Assembly (NCBI GenBank): GCA_033030425.1
Contig: JAUFSD010000002.1
Location: forward strand, 2,852,001-2,916,000
DNA from: Verpa conica
Lineage: Eukaryota > Ascomycota > Pezizomycetes > Pezizales > Morchellaceae
DNA length: 64,000 bases
Reading direction: 5' to 3'
The notes under the pieces are model-generated. The model was not told the DNA's origin. It was given only the letters and a program-made list of their open reading frames with translations, and searched no databases. The position numbers were made by a program, and so were the translations under genes. Shown one piece after another: positions 1 through 11,765 of this stretch (position 1 is the first letter of the stretch; each line of letters starts with the position of its first letter).

Positions 1-1413
1 CTACACAAGAATATCCAGTAGGACCAGACTGTGACTATCCCTGCACCTTGTTCTGGCGGGACACTCGCCGCAACCGAATTCCACAACCACCTAATGATTA
101 ACTCCACCTCCTCCGCAGCAACGGCAGGATCGACCGGTATTTGGTCTCCTCTTGATATAAGTACTTTTTTGCTATAGGGTTGCTATAGGATGCGTTATGG
201 AGAGCGCTATAGGGTCAATCCGACTCTCACAAGGAGGATTGCGCACGTAGAGTACTTGATTGACTCTCATGTATAATTAACAGGCGCTATAGCTTTTGGC
301 CTACATACTGTACATCCTGTTGCGGGTGTTATGGGGTCATATTATACCCATCCTGTCCATTTTTGCGTACCTATAACCTATCGTCTCCTCTCCGAGTCTC
401 CGGTGCATCTCGTCTGTCTCTTTTCTGTTTCTCGTTCCGTGCACTCCGTCTTTTCGTCAACCCTCTTCCCGTTTCCCGTCCTTCATGCCTAGTCCTGCCT
501 CTGGCTCCTGCCCTTGCTCTCAGACGCACGTACCCACTCGATCAAGCTTGATCCTCCTCATCCTCATCCTCTCACCCTCACCCTGACCCCCCCGATCACA
601 CCCCCCCCTCCTCGCCGTCCCTCTCCACACCCGGCGGTCTGGTGCCTGACTTGACCCACGTCTCGAGTCCCCAGTCCATTATTATCCTTTGCCCCCTTTC
701 CCCTCTAATGTCCTCGGTGTTGTGCGCATATCATATCACAGCTCTTTTTGGCTTCCTCAGCTCCAGCGGCCTGGACAGTTCTTGCCCAACCAACCACAGT
801 GCTAGATACCACTTCCCTCGTTCCAAACCTTTCTTCGTCAGCCTACTCCCAACCCTTGGTACAGACAAACTCCTCCTTCTTGTTCATGGCATAGTCGTCG
901 TTGAATCATGCACCAAAGTCTCTTGCACTCGCCGTTCCCAGATAGCAACTTCTCCACACGAAGGACGAGTTTCGGTTCCGGATCGACTGATCGATTACTT
1001 TATCTCAAACTTAGCGAGCCCGAGAACACCAGAGTAAACGATTGAAAGCCCTCCACTGCGGGGGTACTAGAAGATCACGGGCCAGACAACGGTACTTGAG
1101 GATACATACTTATATATCGTACCACACCCCGCGCATCCCAGCACCTATTTTTTATTTTCCTGGGTTATAGTTCGTCCACCCTGTAAACGTTATATCCAAG
1201 TCAGCACTATCTGTCGTCAGTGGTTCCTGTGCCGTACTCCCTGCTCTCCGGAACACGTTCCCCACCAAACAAAAAAACAACGCTCATCCTGCGCGCACCT
1301 CGCCCAAAGCAAAACATCCCATAGAGGCTACGTTCAAACCTCATTAAAATATCAAGCACTGGTAAGGTTGCTGGGGGCAAGGTCTCCAGTGCACAGGATT
1401 CACGTTCACGACA
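1..1413. other. Intergenic / 5' leader of the Myb gene
   Basis: No coding region is supported. From about 380 to 660 the + strand is strongly pyrimidine-rich, with CT runs and short C homopolymers, like the leaders upstream of other genes here. The open frame at 642-1037 is low-complexity leader sequence. A first exon of the following Myb gene must lie somewhere in this stretch or the gene starts later, but I cannot place it. Confidence 0.5.
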
Positions 1414-1414
1414 G

Positions 1415-2396
1415 TGGCTGCCCCGTATCATATCGACGAGTACCCTGGTCAGCATTATACCAACCGCCATTATCATCATAATAGCCAGTCGCCGTATATC
1501 TCACAGGAAAACGAGCCCCGGGGACTCGATTCCCTCGAAGACTTGAACGAGCCGCTGCTTCTAGTACAGCAGATGGCTCATCAAAGACCACCGCCACACA
1601 TGGGCGGAGCAGGAGGTAGTGGTCACCTTTACGGTCCGGGGCTATCCTCATCTTCCAGCAAACCAAGAGCCAGAACTCATGATGCTTTAGAATTGGACCT
1701 AAGTGGCCTTCGAGACGAAGATGACGACCAAGATGTTGAACCACATTATCAACATCTTCCGCCCCCGTCTCATCATCAACATCCTCAACATACCCACCAT
1801 CATCACATGCCAGATCAGCCACCACCTTCGAAAATCGCACGAACCGGTCCCGTCATGGGATCTGGAGGTTCACAAATGGGCATGGCCGGACCTTCAAATG
1901 TCGCAGGACCATCAAATATGGCGCAAATGCCCGCGCCAGCACCAAGACCCCGAGGTCCAAAGCTTAAATTTACTCCTGAGGATGACCAACTTTTGGTCGA
2001 CCTGAAGGAAAACAAAGCGTTGACTTGGAAACAAATCGCTGAATTCTTTCCTGGGCGGTCCTCGGGGACCTTGCAAGTCAGATACTGTACTAAGCTGAAA
2101 GCTAAGACAACCCAGTGGACAGATGAAACTGTAAGAATTCCTAATCTTCCTTCCGAGACTAAGAAATTTTCTTGAAGAATAAGCCTCTTTCGTTTGTTCC
2201 GATCTTACCCCTTATCGGTACTGGGGTCAAATTTTTTTCTGACGTTGATAAATTGCGGGGAATAAAGGTGTTACGGCTTCGCAATGCTATGGTTGAGTAC
2301 GAACAGGACCGCTGGCGTTTGATTGCAGCCAAGGTCGGCAACGGGTTTTCCCCAGCGGCCTGCAAGGAGAAAGCGAAAGAGCTAGAAGGGGAGTAG
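1415..2396 (+). CDS. Two-repeat Myb/SANT DNA-binding protein (5' end uncertain)
   Basis: Two exons, 1415-2130 and 2268-2396, separated by a 137-bp intron (donor GTAAGA, acceptor AAAG). The N-terminal ~180 residues are low-complexity, rich in His, Gln, Pro and Gly, followed by two Myb/SANT-like repeats at about residues 184-230 and 234-278. The first holds W-K-Q-I-A-E-F-F-P-G-R-S, the second W-R-L-I-A-A-K-V-G-N-G. Myb repeats bind DNA, so a nuclear transcription factor is likely, but I do not recognise the subfamily. The frame is open upstream to 1366 with no ATG. The codon at 1414 is GTG preceded by ACAG, so residue 1 is probably a split ATG whose A sits in an unseen upstream exon. Otherwise translation begins at the first in-frame ATG, 1573, giving 228 aa. 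The sequence between 1415 and 1573 reads like coding sequence, so I favour the upstream exon. Confidence 0.75.
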
Positions 2397-4109
2397 ATCA
2401 GGAAATCGCTCAAATTTTCTCAAAGCGGAAAACCGACCCTTTACCTATCGGTGTTTCTTGCTTCTGGGCTTGCAGGAGTGGCTTGACAGCTGCAGTCCGA
2501 GTTGGTATGTTTTGTGTTTCGTTTCCGGTTCCATTCTGTCAGTTTAATTATTTTTGGTTCTCATTTTATTTCTGCGTTCATTTTATTCTGCGGTTTATTT
2601 TTATCTGGGCCGAGGGAAGTTGGAATCATCGCTTCAAGCCTTATACTTGGAAGATAGGCGTAGCGATGGTTTTTTTCTAACTCAAGGCCAATCTCGTTGG
2701 TTGGTGGGAGGCAATTACTGTAATTCGATGTTTTTGTAGGGACAATTGGCGTTCATCCTTCCTTTCTCTTCCATACTTTATTATTCGATTTTATTATTGA
2801 CCTTCTTTCCCTGCCCGGGTATCTTTATTTATTCGTTTCTTTTATCCCTCTTTTGAAATTAATTTTTTTTATTTCCTTTCATACTTGTTTTTCCTTCTGC
2901 GATTCATCCGGCAACAGAAAGCGCAATTCGTTATATTCTCCCTCGATATAGTGGTACGACGAACGGGATAATATCGAGATCCTTTGGAGCGGGCGAAGGG
3001 GAGCACAGGCGACTGATCGGGTATCGTTGGTGTTATATGAGGAACGGCGATATTAAGGGATAATGACTGAAACCTTTTCTTTTCTTTTTCTTTGCTTCTT
3101 TTTTCTTAATGCAGCATATCCATTTCTGGAAAGTTATTATAGGTGCAGTTATATCCTTTCTCTCTTTTGTGAACATTGGAGGTTGGGGGGATCGTATTTG
3201 TGTACTCGTATTCCTGTTTACCATACTTCTCTTGGATGACTATTTCGGTATTAGCAAACATTCTTCTTTTATCTTTGTCATTTTGGTGTGGTTTTTTTTT
3301 CCGGCCCTTTTTTAACTGCTGGTTTTGGGTTACAATATATGTACCTCTACCCGCCCTCTTGCGTTGGGGTGGTTTTGGTGTGGGGGTAAGTCTCTTTGTA
3401 TGTGCGTGTGTATGTCTCCGTGGTACTTCTTGTAGGAAACGCGATATCCAGTAGTATCTCCCTCCTTCTCCATGATAGAGGGCTGTATTAATAACAATAT
3501 GTTGCTATATTTGATGATGGTCGTTGAGTAGTAGCGAATCGAGGAGTGGGTCGCGCCACGGTAGTCCAGGAGCCTCTCTCCGGCTACCGCCTTGCATAAC
3601 TCCACTCCCCATAACAGAGCTGATAGGCATATATGTGCACCAAACGTTAACAAAGAATGATATATCTTAGCAGGCACCGCACGGTACGTCATCGTACGTG
3701 TTCTCGCGAGGGTCGAACATGAAATTTCGCACAAATGGCGATAAAAGAACCAACTAAGGGGTAACGGAGAACAGGAGGGAAGGTTGAGAGAGACAAGAGA
3801 ACAAGAACAGAGTTCGGTACGAGCCAATGTAGCTTTTCAGGCACTATAACAATAATATAAATTGCCCTGCCGCACTCCCGCGCGCGGCAGTGTCGCCGTC
3901 TCCGTCTCTCTCTGTGCTCGTGGGGTACCGGTAGTGGCTGAGACAAAGGGATTGTTTATCTGAGTGTGGTGTCCGGATGATTGAATCTACGCCTGATACG
4001 AACCTCACCTCACAGCGGAATCGTCTGATTGCCGCGCCATTCAACTACAACCCATCAACTACAACCCCTCCGAAAATCTCCACTCGAAACCCAATTCGAC
4101 TGCGCTACA
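2397..4109. other. Intergenic, T-rich then mixed
   Basis: Nothing supportable as a gene. About 2500-3310 is T- and TC-rich with many short T runs, probably 3' UTR of the Myb gene and spacer. From 3700 to 4109 lies the presumed promoter and leader of COX4. The 165-codon reverse-strand frame at 3330-3827 has no recognisable domain and biased composition. Confidence 0.4.
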
Positions 4110-5040
4110 ATGCTTTTGCAACGTACCTTTGCCCTCGCCCTCCGACGAGCAGCTACTCCTCGTGTTGCTGTTTCGTTTGCTGCGAAACGCACCTTAGCCA
4201 CTACCCCAATCCTCCGGGGTGCCAACAAGGAACTTGCAGACAAAGTTAAAACCTTTAACGGTATCTCGCCTATCAATTCTTTTCTACAAAAATAAAAATA
4301 AAAAAAATAATCACTGACGGTCCATAAATAGAAATCAAGACTGAGCAGGACCTTATCGGTCCTGGTGCCACCCCTGGTACTGTCCCTACCGACTTCGAGC
4401 AAGCGACTGGTCTGGAACGTCTCGAAATCCTCGGAAAGATGGAAGGCGTAGATATTTTTGACATGAAGCCGCTAGATGCTTCCCGTAGGGGGACTCTAGA
4501 TAACCCAATTGTTGTCCAAAGTTTCGGCGAAGAGCGGTAATTCTTCACCCGCCACAACTTACCCCCGCCACGCCTCCCCACCCCCGCCATTTGTGGCACC
4601 GATGCTCATCAGAGTGCTGATCTACCTATACAGGTACCTCGGATGCACTGGATACCCAGTCGACTCACACACTGTGATCTGGCTTACCGTTTCTAAGGAT
4701 AGACCTATTGTAATTTAACTTTGTTGCATTGTTTTTTTCTCTATATGCCGCTAAGATATATAGGAACGCTGCCCTGAATGTGGTGGTGTCTACAAGATGG
4801 AGTACGTCGGTGCCGAGGCTTCGCATGACCACCATGATGAACGTAAGCAGTCACCTGATCTTTTGTTTTTTAGGTGCCGCGTAGCAGATACTCGGAAAAA
4901 CAATCCGGCGAACCTTGCTTTTCGGTTGTCCGTGGTTATCCTTGACACAGCTGACCGTTTGCGCAATATTTGTTACAGACCACACAGAACACGTCGAGGC
5001 ACCTACCATGGCCGATTTTGTCAAGCCGCAGTACTGGTAA
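4110..5040 (+). CDS. COX4: Cytochrome c oxidase subunit 4, mitochondrial precursor
   Basis: Five exons: 4110-4260, 4332-4536, 4634-4709, 4764-4842, 4979-5040, coding 190 aa. It is a nuclear-encoded, zinc-binding accessory subunit of respiratory complex IV (the fungal counterpart of mammalian Cox5b), in the inner mitochondrial membrane. The first ~40 residues form an Arg/Ala-rich presequence without acidic residues. The mature part has the conserved blocks EQDLIGPG, QATGLERLEILGKM and DIFDMKPLD, a single Cys in YLGCTG and the pair in ERCPECGG, which supply the zinc site. It ends with DFVKPQYW, the family's usual C terminus. 4110 is the first ATG in frame. Every intron restores the conserved frame, which makes this model firm. 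Confidence 0.96.
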
Positions 5041-6447
5041 AATGCCACTCACATGTATTTCGTACATATAAAGTTGGATTGTTGTAGAAACGTAGAATAT
5101 AGTTAGCACCCAGACCCTATTTTGCATTAGCTTTCCGTTGTTGTCACTGCATTTTTGAGACAGAAAGAAAGTTTGGCCGTGATGACTTTGGGATGACTCT
5201 GATGAGCCATCATGTAAGTGGACTGTCTTGTTTGTTACCCGGGAACGAGAAAGGAGTGACACCAGTAAAGGTCTGTGGACGGAATTACCCGGGGGGGGAG
5301 GGGGGCGTTTGTGGAGTATGCAATGCCCAGTGCGGTATGCGTTGTGCAAGATCGGCAGGTTGACACTCAAAATTCGCGTATCTCAGAGTTTGAGTGGTGG
5401 TTGGGGACATGTATTGAAAAAAGAACCTGAGCATTGGATAGTGGAATCCAGGGGCTGAACTGACCTAAACGCAGGGTCAAGAAAACTATCTTTGAGCTGA
5501 CATATTTTTCGTTCTTTTTTTCTTTCCCTTTCCCTTTTGTGACCCGTTCCTTTTTCGTATACTATTCCCGTGGCCACCGAGGGGGGCACATAAAGTTTTT
5601 TCCTTTTTCCTTCCATACGAGAGGTTCCCTTATGGGCTTTGCCATGTCACTCGTGCTCGTGCCTACGCAAGATGTAATATATGATAGCACTGTGCCTTAC
5701 ACCTGACTCTCGATAGGTGAGATACTTGTGACTTCTACTCATAGATGTTGATGATTCAGGATCGAGGGGCGTGCCTCATTCCGTCTACGGCACTTCTGAA
5801 AAGCCCGCACGCAACACGTCTTGGTAGCGATGTACAATACCGAACCCTATATAGGTGCCAATAACCGGTACATCTCACGATCATCGATCTTTTTTTTTTT
5901 GATTGTGTTACTGAACTTGAAACCTTCTCCCGCAGGTGGTTCTCCCGTTCCGCCCATTTCTCTCGTCAAAAACAAATCATAGCAAGGGAAAGAAAGATAC
6001 TAGATGCACCGTTATCAAGTGGTATGTCTGATATGATATCACCAAATAAATAATCAAAACAGAACTGTTCCGTTCCCAAATGACTCTAGCGGCGAATCAG
6101 TTACTACCAAGTGCACAACTAAAAAACCCTATCTATCCTGACCAATAAGCTGTTACCAAACAATCGAGCATAAAAAGGAGCACTATGATTTTCTCTCTTC
6201 TTTTCTCCTTTTTCTTGCCTACTCCATTTCCTAGCCCGTGCCCCTGAAACTTAAAAACTGACAGGCAAGCAATACACACCACTCAAATGTACCGTTATCC
6301 ATCATATCGCCCACTAACCATCTTTAGCCTATCTGTAGAAAAGTGTTAGGTCTATTGGAAACAGAAAACAGATCATCCACACCTTCAAGGGGATCTTTAC
6401 ACATTTACACAAGCCCTAGGAAGTATCCCAACACCCCCATCCTAGAA
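5041..6447. other. Intergenic between COX4 and photolyase 3' ends
   Basis: Convergent spacer. It contains G-rich and T-rich runs (G runs near 5290-5305, pyrimidine runs near 5500-5620) but no open frame with protein-like composition. I see nothing else in it. Confidence 0.4.
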
Positions 6448-8659
6448 TTATTTCCCCAAAGCTTCCTTGTACATTTCTGTACAAATCTTCCTCGCTGTTT
6501 CATGGTCCACACATGGCTTAGGATACCCCAGCTTCTTAAACTCCTTCGCCTCCAGCCTTTCATAAGGTGCATGTATAGCCTTCCCCTCGACCCCTCTCAA
6601 TTCCCTCACCCATTGCTTAATATAGATACCCTCCGGGTCAAACTTCTCACTTTGCCTCAATGGGTTGAAAATACGAAACCAAGGCTGTGGATCCACCCCA
6701 GTGCCGCTGCTCCACCCCCACCCTCCGTTGTTGGAAGCGAAGTCACCATCGATGAGATGTTCCATGAAGAATCGCTCGCCCCTGCGCCAATCGACAAGGA
6801 GGTCTTTGCAGAGGAAAGAGGCAACAATCATACGTGCACGGTTGTGCATGTGAGATGTGGCAAGGAGCTCACGCATTGCTGCATCGATGATGGGAATTCC
6901 AGTGTGACCTGTACACCAGGCCTTGAAAAACTCTTCCACTTCTGGGGTTATAGGCCATTTGATGTTTGCGTAGGCAGGCTTGAAGGGCTTATTCATACTA
7001 CATGAGTAGTGGGGACGTTAGTGGGGAGTTGTATAGAGTGAGTAGGAGAGAACATCTACTAACCACACATGAGGCCAGTTGCATAGAACATGTTTATAGA
7101 AGTCTCGCCAAGCGACCTCAGATATCCAACTGTAGGTGAAAGTAGGTAGTCAGCTTAAGGTTATTATGGAGTAGTATATTGTCACAGGTAGACTAGATAC
7201 GAATCGATTGTTGTAGCAGCCAAGCCAAGCCAGGAAGACAGACAGACATCATACCCCAAAGTGGGTTGTTGCTGTAGCGACCACAGTAGCATGTTTACAT
7301 CGACTAGCTCCACCTCTCACTTACTCCTAAGTCATATAAAAGGAACCTTAAAAGTAGTTTTAATACATACGTCATAATCCCCATATTCCCTGCATTTAAT
7401 CTTTTCGTACTATTAGCGTCCCTTGCTGCTGCTACAGCCTGCCTTGCCGATAGTGTCCCATTCGCAAAGTGCACACTCAGCATACTAGTCCCCCTTTCGG
7501 CGAGAGTATTCCTGTCATCCGAATATTTTGCAATCCGCTCCTTAAGGAACTTATGTAGCCTCGCCTGAGCAGCATGCTCACCAGCAGGATAACGGCTCGA
7601 GAGGTTTGTTGCTTCTTTGAGTGATATAGACTTTGTCTTAGGTGCTGGTGGGATTGGGGCATTGAAGAGTGCTGAATAGATATCACGTGTTTCTGGCGGG
7701 TTTGTAGTGGGGAGAGGAGCGAGTTCAAGGGCCTCGGGGTGAGTATGAATGTATTCGGTCCAGGTGCGAAACCATGGGGTGTAGACAGAGAATTGTTTAC
7801 CAGATGACTATTGTCGTGGTAAAGATGTTAGTGTTTACTCTATAGCTGAGGTGGCAAAAGTGATTTGTAGTACCTTCGTCGCAAGCTCTCCAGGTTTTAC
7901 AACACAGAGATCATGATGAACACTGAAATCTACGCCCCGCCTTACACCCTTCCTAACAATATCCGCATCCCGTCGCAATTCATCGACCTCGTATTCGGCG
8001 TTTGCGTAGATATGATTAGCACCCCACTCACTTGCCAGCTTCATCACGCGACTTGGAATGTCACTACGGCGCTCGACAACCTCAATGTAGAGTGGTATAT
8101 CGAGCTTGCTCAAGTCCTCTTGTAAAATCTTTAAAGTTCTGAGTATGAAATCCACTTTAGCTGGACTTGTGAGATGGGCTTCGAAGTCTTGTGGAGAAAG
8201 AAGGTAGATGGCGATGAGAGCCGCGTTCTCGCTACTCTCACTGGTTTTGGTCATCGTAGAAGCGAGGTTCAAAGCCGTGTTATCCATCAGTCTCAGGTCC
8301 CCACGGAACCAGTGAACTACTGAACGGCCGAGTGGTATCTCGTGGCGAGCACCTGCTGTTTCGATCAAGGCAGCTTTGAGAGCATTGATGGGGCGTTGAC
8401 GGTCTCCGTCAATATACTCCTGTGCACGCTCATTTGACAGCTCTGGAGGGTAGTACTTTCGGAGTATTAAGCCACCTTGGCTATCGTCTTCATATTCTGG
8501 GGTCTTGAATTTTGTTGAAGGTGTAGTGGATACTGGTTCTGCTGTTGTGATCTTGGACTTAGTACTGAGGGGGGGATCTTCTGTTAGGGTCTTCTGTGCC
8601 TTCCTTGGTGGGGCTTTGGAGGATGACGAAGACGCAGGTGCTTTACGTTTTGGTGGCAT
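6448..8659 (-). CDS. PHR1: Deoxyribodipyrimidine (CPD) photolyase, class I
   Basis: Four exons on the minus strand: 8659-7874, 7807-7371, 7129-7064, 6997-6448, coding 612 aa. The enzyme uses blue/UV-A light and reduced FAD to split cyclobutane pyrimidine dimers. The N terminus is basic with an NLS-like PPKRK, then the antenna-binding Rossmann domain (HWFRGDLRLMDNTAL). The C-terminal FAD-binding domain shows ISEVAWRDFYKHVL, CTGHTGIPIIDAAMREL, HNRARMIVASFL, DWRRGERFF, DGDFASNNGGWGW, TGVDPQPWFRIFNP and QSEKFDPEG. These fit fungal class I CPD photolyase rather than CRY-DASH. The start at 8659 is preferred because a likely 3' splice site (TTCTAG at 8664-8669) lies just upstream, suggesting a 5'-UTR intron from 8929. 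A start 18 bp further up would add six residues. GATC elements upstream suggest light control. Confidence 0.95.
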
Positions 8660-8663
8660 TGTG

Positions 8664-8929
8664 CTAGAATACATGTAGTTGCAGTATACCGGGCAGCTGT
8701 ATGTAAATTTATGAGAGTAAGTAACCTTGGGCCTGTAAGCTAGGGCAAATAGATGAATATGTCGAGCTCCTCCTGGTATTATATGGATCCTAGGGATGGA
8801 GGCGAGGAGCAAAACGCGTATATGCCAGGGGTCCTGGCCATGTATCAAAGGGGTAATCTCGAGACATCTCTGGAGGCCCATAATCAGGGATGAAGACGAT
8901 CAACCAAAGACCCGGCGATTTGAACTTAC
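8664..8929 (-). other. Putative 5'-UTR intron of the photolyase gene
   Basis: On the minus strand a strong donor (CCC|GTAAGT, GT at 8929-8928) and an acceptor (TTCTAG ending at 8664) lie just above the photolyase ATG. The 266-bp interval is longer than the coding introns here, so this is inference from splice-site strength and position only. Confidence 0.4.
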
Positions 8930-8944
8930 GGGAGACGCGATAGA

Positions 8945-8954
8945 GATCGAGATC
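8945..8954 (-). promoter_or_regulatory. Paired GATC light-response-like element
   Basis: The decamer GATCGAGATC lies about 290 bp upstream of the photolyase ATG, and a third GATC is at 8898-8901. GATC-type cores (GATCGA) are known binding motifs of the fungal White Collar complex at light-induced promoters, photolyase among them. Short motifs of this kind also occur by chance. Confidence 0.35.
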
Positions 8955-8959
8955 CTAGA

Positions 8960-11765
8960 TAAGCGAGGTAAGGGTTAGGTTATTGGCGTTTAGGGACCAG
9001 GTTGTTGGGTCATATCATTCATAATATCTCACTCGCTTAAGAGATAGGACGATCATAAGTCATCACTCATTTTTTGTCTGATATCCAGTACGAGTGATAG
9101 GCGTATGGATAGATGATAGCTATGAAAAGTGGGATGAAAATAAATAGAGGGATGGTGGCTACTTCTCGGGCCCTAGAGATACGAATGACGTTAGTATTCC
9201 TGGGACTGCTTCCTTACCTTTAACTATACTAGAAACAGCTATGTCTGGCTCCACAGAAATTTGTAAGCACATTGATTTAGCCGTGATTGAGGGTCACAAC
9301 ACACTCCTAATTCCTCAGTACTTTTTTTTGTTTGCCAGTGGTCAAGAGTAGTGACCAGCAACAACTGGTGGTAGCCAACAGAATCATATACGGACATTAT
9401 TATAACCTCGCCCCCACCGGCCCTAGTCCTGATCGTAGTTATCAGCTCAGATATCTTGGTGCTTGGTGTTATATGTGATTGATATAGGCACTTGGCACGG
9501 GCCCGTATTAGTTAATTCAACATGCCACACAATAAAACGATGAGAAATGACGTATCAGGTGCGCCCAGCTACAAACACAGGCTCACGGGACCTGTCGAAA
9601 AAATCTTACGTCCGGCACTAGCCATTTGGAGTGCAAATCGGGTCTTATCGATGGCCATCAATGATGCTAACATTACGCATTGCATATGTATTTTGCTCCA
9701 CAAGAGCGTCGATATCCCATCATTCTCAAGATACATCACAATACTTATACATAGTTAAATGAGATCACCTCGTATTCATTTCATGATCAACTCCCTATTG
9801 GTACGGCTTATAAGGGGATAGCCGTCACTTGACAACCCTTGGCCATAATTCAGATCGCACAAACTCCTTGATCGAACCGAGAACTACCGAGGAGATTGGT
9901 TGCGCGAAGTTAAGTACGGATTTGTTAACTGAGCTCGCTTTTTGGTATTTTGTGAGGGAGGAGTGTTGTGACCAATTGCGAGATTACATTTGTTGTGGGT
10001 CTTCACTCTTCTGTTGCAACGCCACACACACCCGGGATTGGCTCTGTTACTCCACCTTATCCATCTGATTTGTCGGTTTTAACTGACGTAATGCTTTATC
10101 TATTCTTTATCTTTCTTTTTTTTATTCCATTTATTCAGAGTACTCGTCCTCTAGGAAAAGAACCAGACTTGTATATACCATAGAATACAAAAGTAAGAGA
10201 TAAATACAAGTGATAGGCATTATCTTCATGTAGCGTCACTCGATTATTACTCACAGCCAATCATGTGTGACCTCGGGCCTTGTGCTAAAGTAAATGCCTA
10301 GCTAGAATCCGCCTAGTAAATAACACCCGACAAAGCGATCTTTACCCGGTGTGATGTCGCATATCCTGAACACATCTGCCAATAAGAAGTGATCTATGCC
10401 CTTCTCACATTATAATCCTTCACTCCGCTTAGGGAATTACTAAGGTATTACGATACTACTAGTATTAATAAAGTTAAAAGCTTAACGCAATGCCCAGCTA
10501 TATAGTAAGCCTAGCCCTAAAGTTTTCTATAAAATAGTAGGTAGCTATCTCGGGTCGTTAGCGCAGTAGTTTCAGCTCTATTGTCTCCTGAAACTACCTT
10601 TTGCCTAACCAACCCTGGTTCTTTGTGCTTTCTCTTCTGGTCTCAACACACCAGCAGATATAGATTAATTTTTTAGGTAGAGTCGGGTCTCTAGCAAGGA
10701 TTAGAGTCTATTAGGAATTAACGAGGTAATTTATTCTCTTTGTTTTATATATTTTGCTCTAAATATCCTAGAAAATCTCTCACTTGGGGGCCCTTATGCT
10801 TTATAGAGTATACGATGCACGTAGTATGTAGTACTGAATAGTTAGACTCTCAAAACTGAAGAGTAACTAGAGCGGCACCATGATAGCTGTCCAGTATGGG
10901 AACTTTCTATGGCTAAGACCATTGGACTGTTAATATTAACCTAACCTGGTGGGGCAAACCTTAGAGAAAGCGCAATATGATAGTAAGAGCTGCAGAGAGT
11001 AGTTAGACTACTGGTTTATTTAATTAATTGTAGGAAGATTGCATTAGCGCTGGTGGTGAGGGGTATACTTCTCGGCTCAATGAGGTTACAGTTGTTCCTA
11101 TAAAACCCTAACCCATTCCTGTGCAAACCCATATCACAGCGTATCACTCGGATTTTCTAGTACCTACAACTCTAACAAGATCCAATTATTTGCTCCTTTT
11201 AAGAAATCTTAAAGGTACCACACTACCTGCTCTTGGTTAAGAAAAAAAATTATATAATGGAAGAGAAAAAAGAGACGCCGACTCCGCCATAGTCCTTTCC
11301 TAATTATTTAAGAAAAGAGGGGGAAAAAAAGAAAAAAAAGGGGTTTAAGAAAAAGACCAGTCTAACGAACAAAAATAGAAAGTCCTAGTGGTGAGAACCC
11401 GTAACTGACCGATCCAGTCGCCCTGCCAAGCCCCGCTCTAGTACATGACAATTTATATAACAAACGAAATAAAGAAACTGGATGGAAGTCCTGAGATGTT
11501 ATTTTTCTCGAGCTCTTTCACACCCATACACTCTTCCTCCTGGGATAAATAATGCTCCAAAAAATATATAAGAATACCAGAGACAGGGCTAGGCATCGCA
11601 TCAAGTTACATCAATCACTCCACATCACTCCATCACAAAAGTCCGTCCTTCCAAAATACAAACCTGGAAACCGACACCCCCCAGACCACAAAGGAAACCA
11701 GAAAGGAAACCAACCCGTCAAACCGGCCCCAAAAAGAAAACCTTACCCAAACCTTAAACCCCATG
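8960..11765. other. AT-rich gene-free island
   Basis: About 2.8 kb with no credible gene on either strand. From about 10200 to 11350 it is visibly AT- and TA-rich with dense stops in all frames and A-rich runs (11240-11350). This resembles a decayed transposon that has suffered C-to-T mutation. No intact terminal repeats were found. Two tRNA-like stretches (about 10555-10630 and 11382-11443) were judged too degenerate to call. Confidence 0.4.

Noticed and set aside
642..1037. 131-codon + strand open frame
   Set aside because: Begins with a TTG/GTG-type codon and reads through pyrimidine-rich leader without family features.
3330..3827. 165-codon reverse-strand open frame
   Set aside because: No domain, no hydrophobic pattern of a real protein, no splice partner.
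10555..10630. tRNA-like string (GGTCGTTAGCGCAGTAG with a downstream CCTGGTTC)
   Set aside because: Resembles pol III A and B boxes, but no acceptor or T stem can be drawn. At most a tRNA-derived SINE relic.
11382..11443. Minus-strand tRNA-like string (GGGTTCTCACC, ends pairing 6 of 7)
   Set aside because: Acceptor-like ends pair but the T and D stems do not. Not supportable as a tRNA gene.
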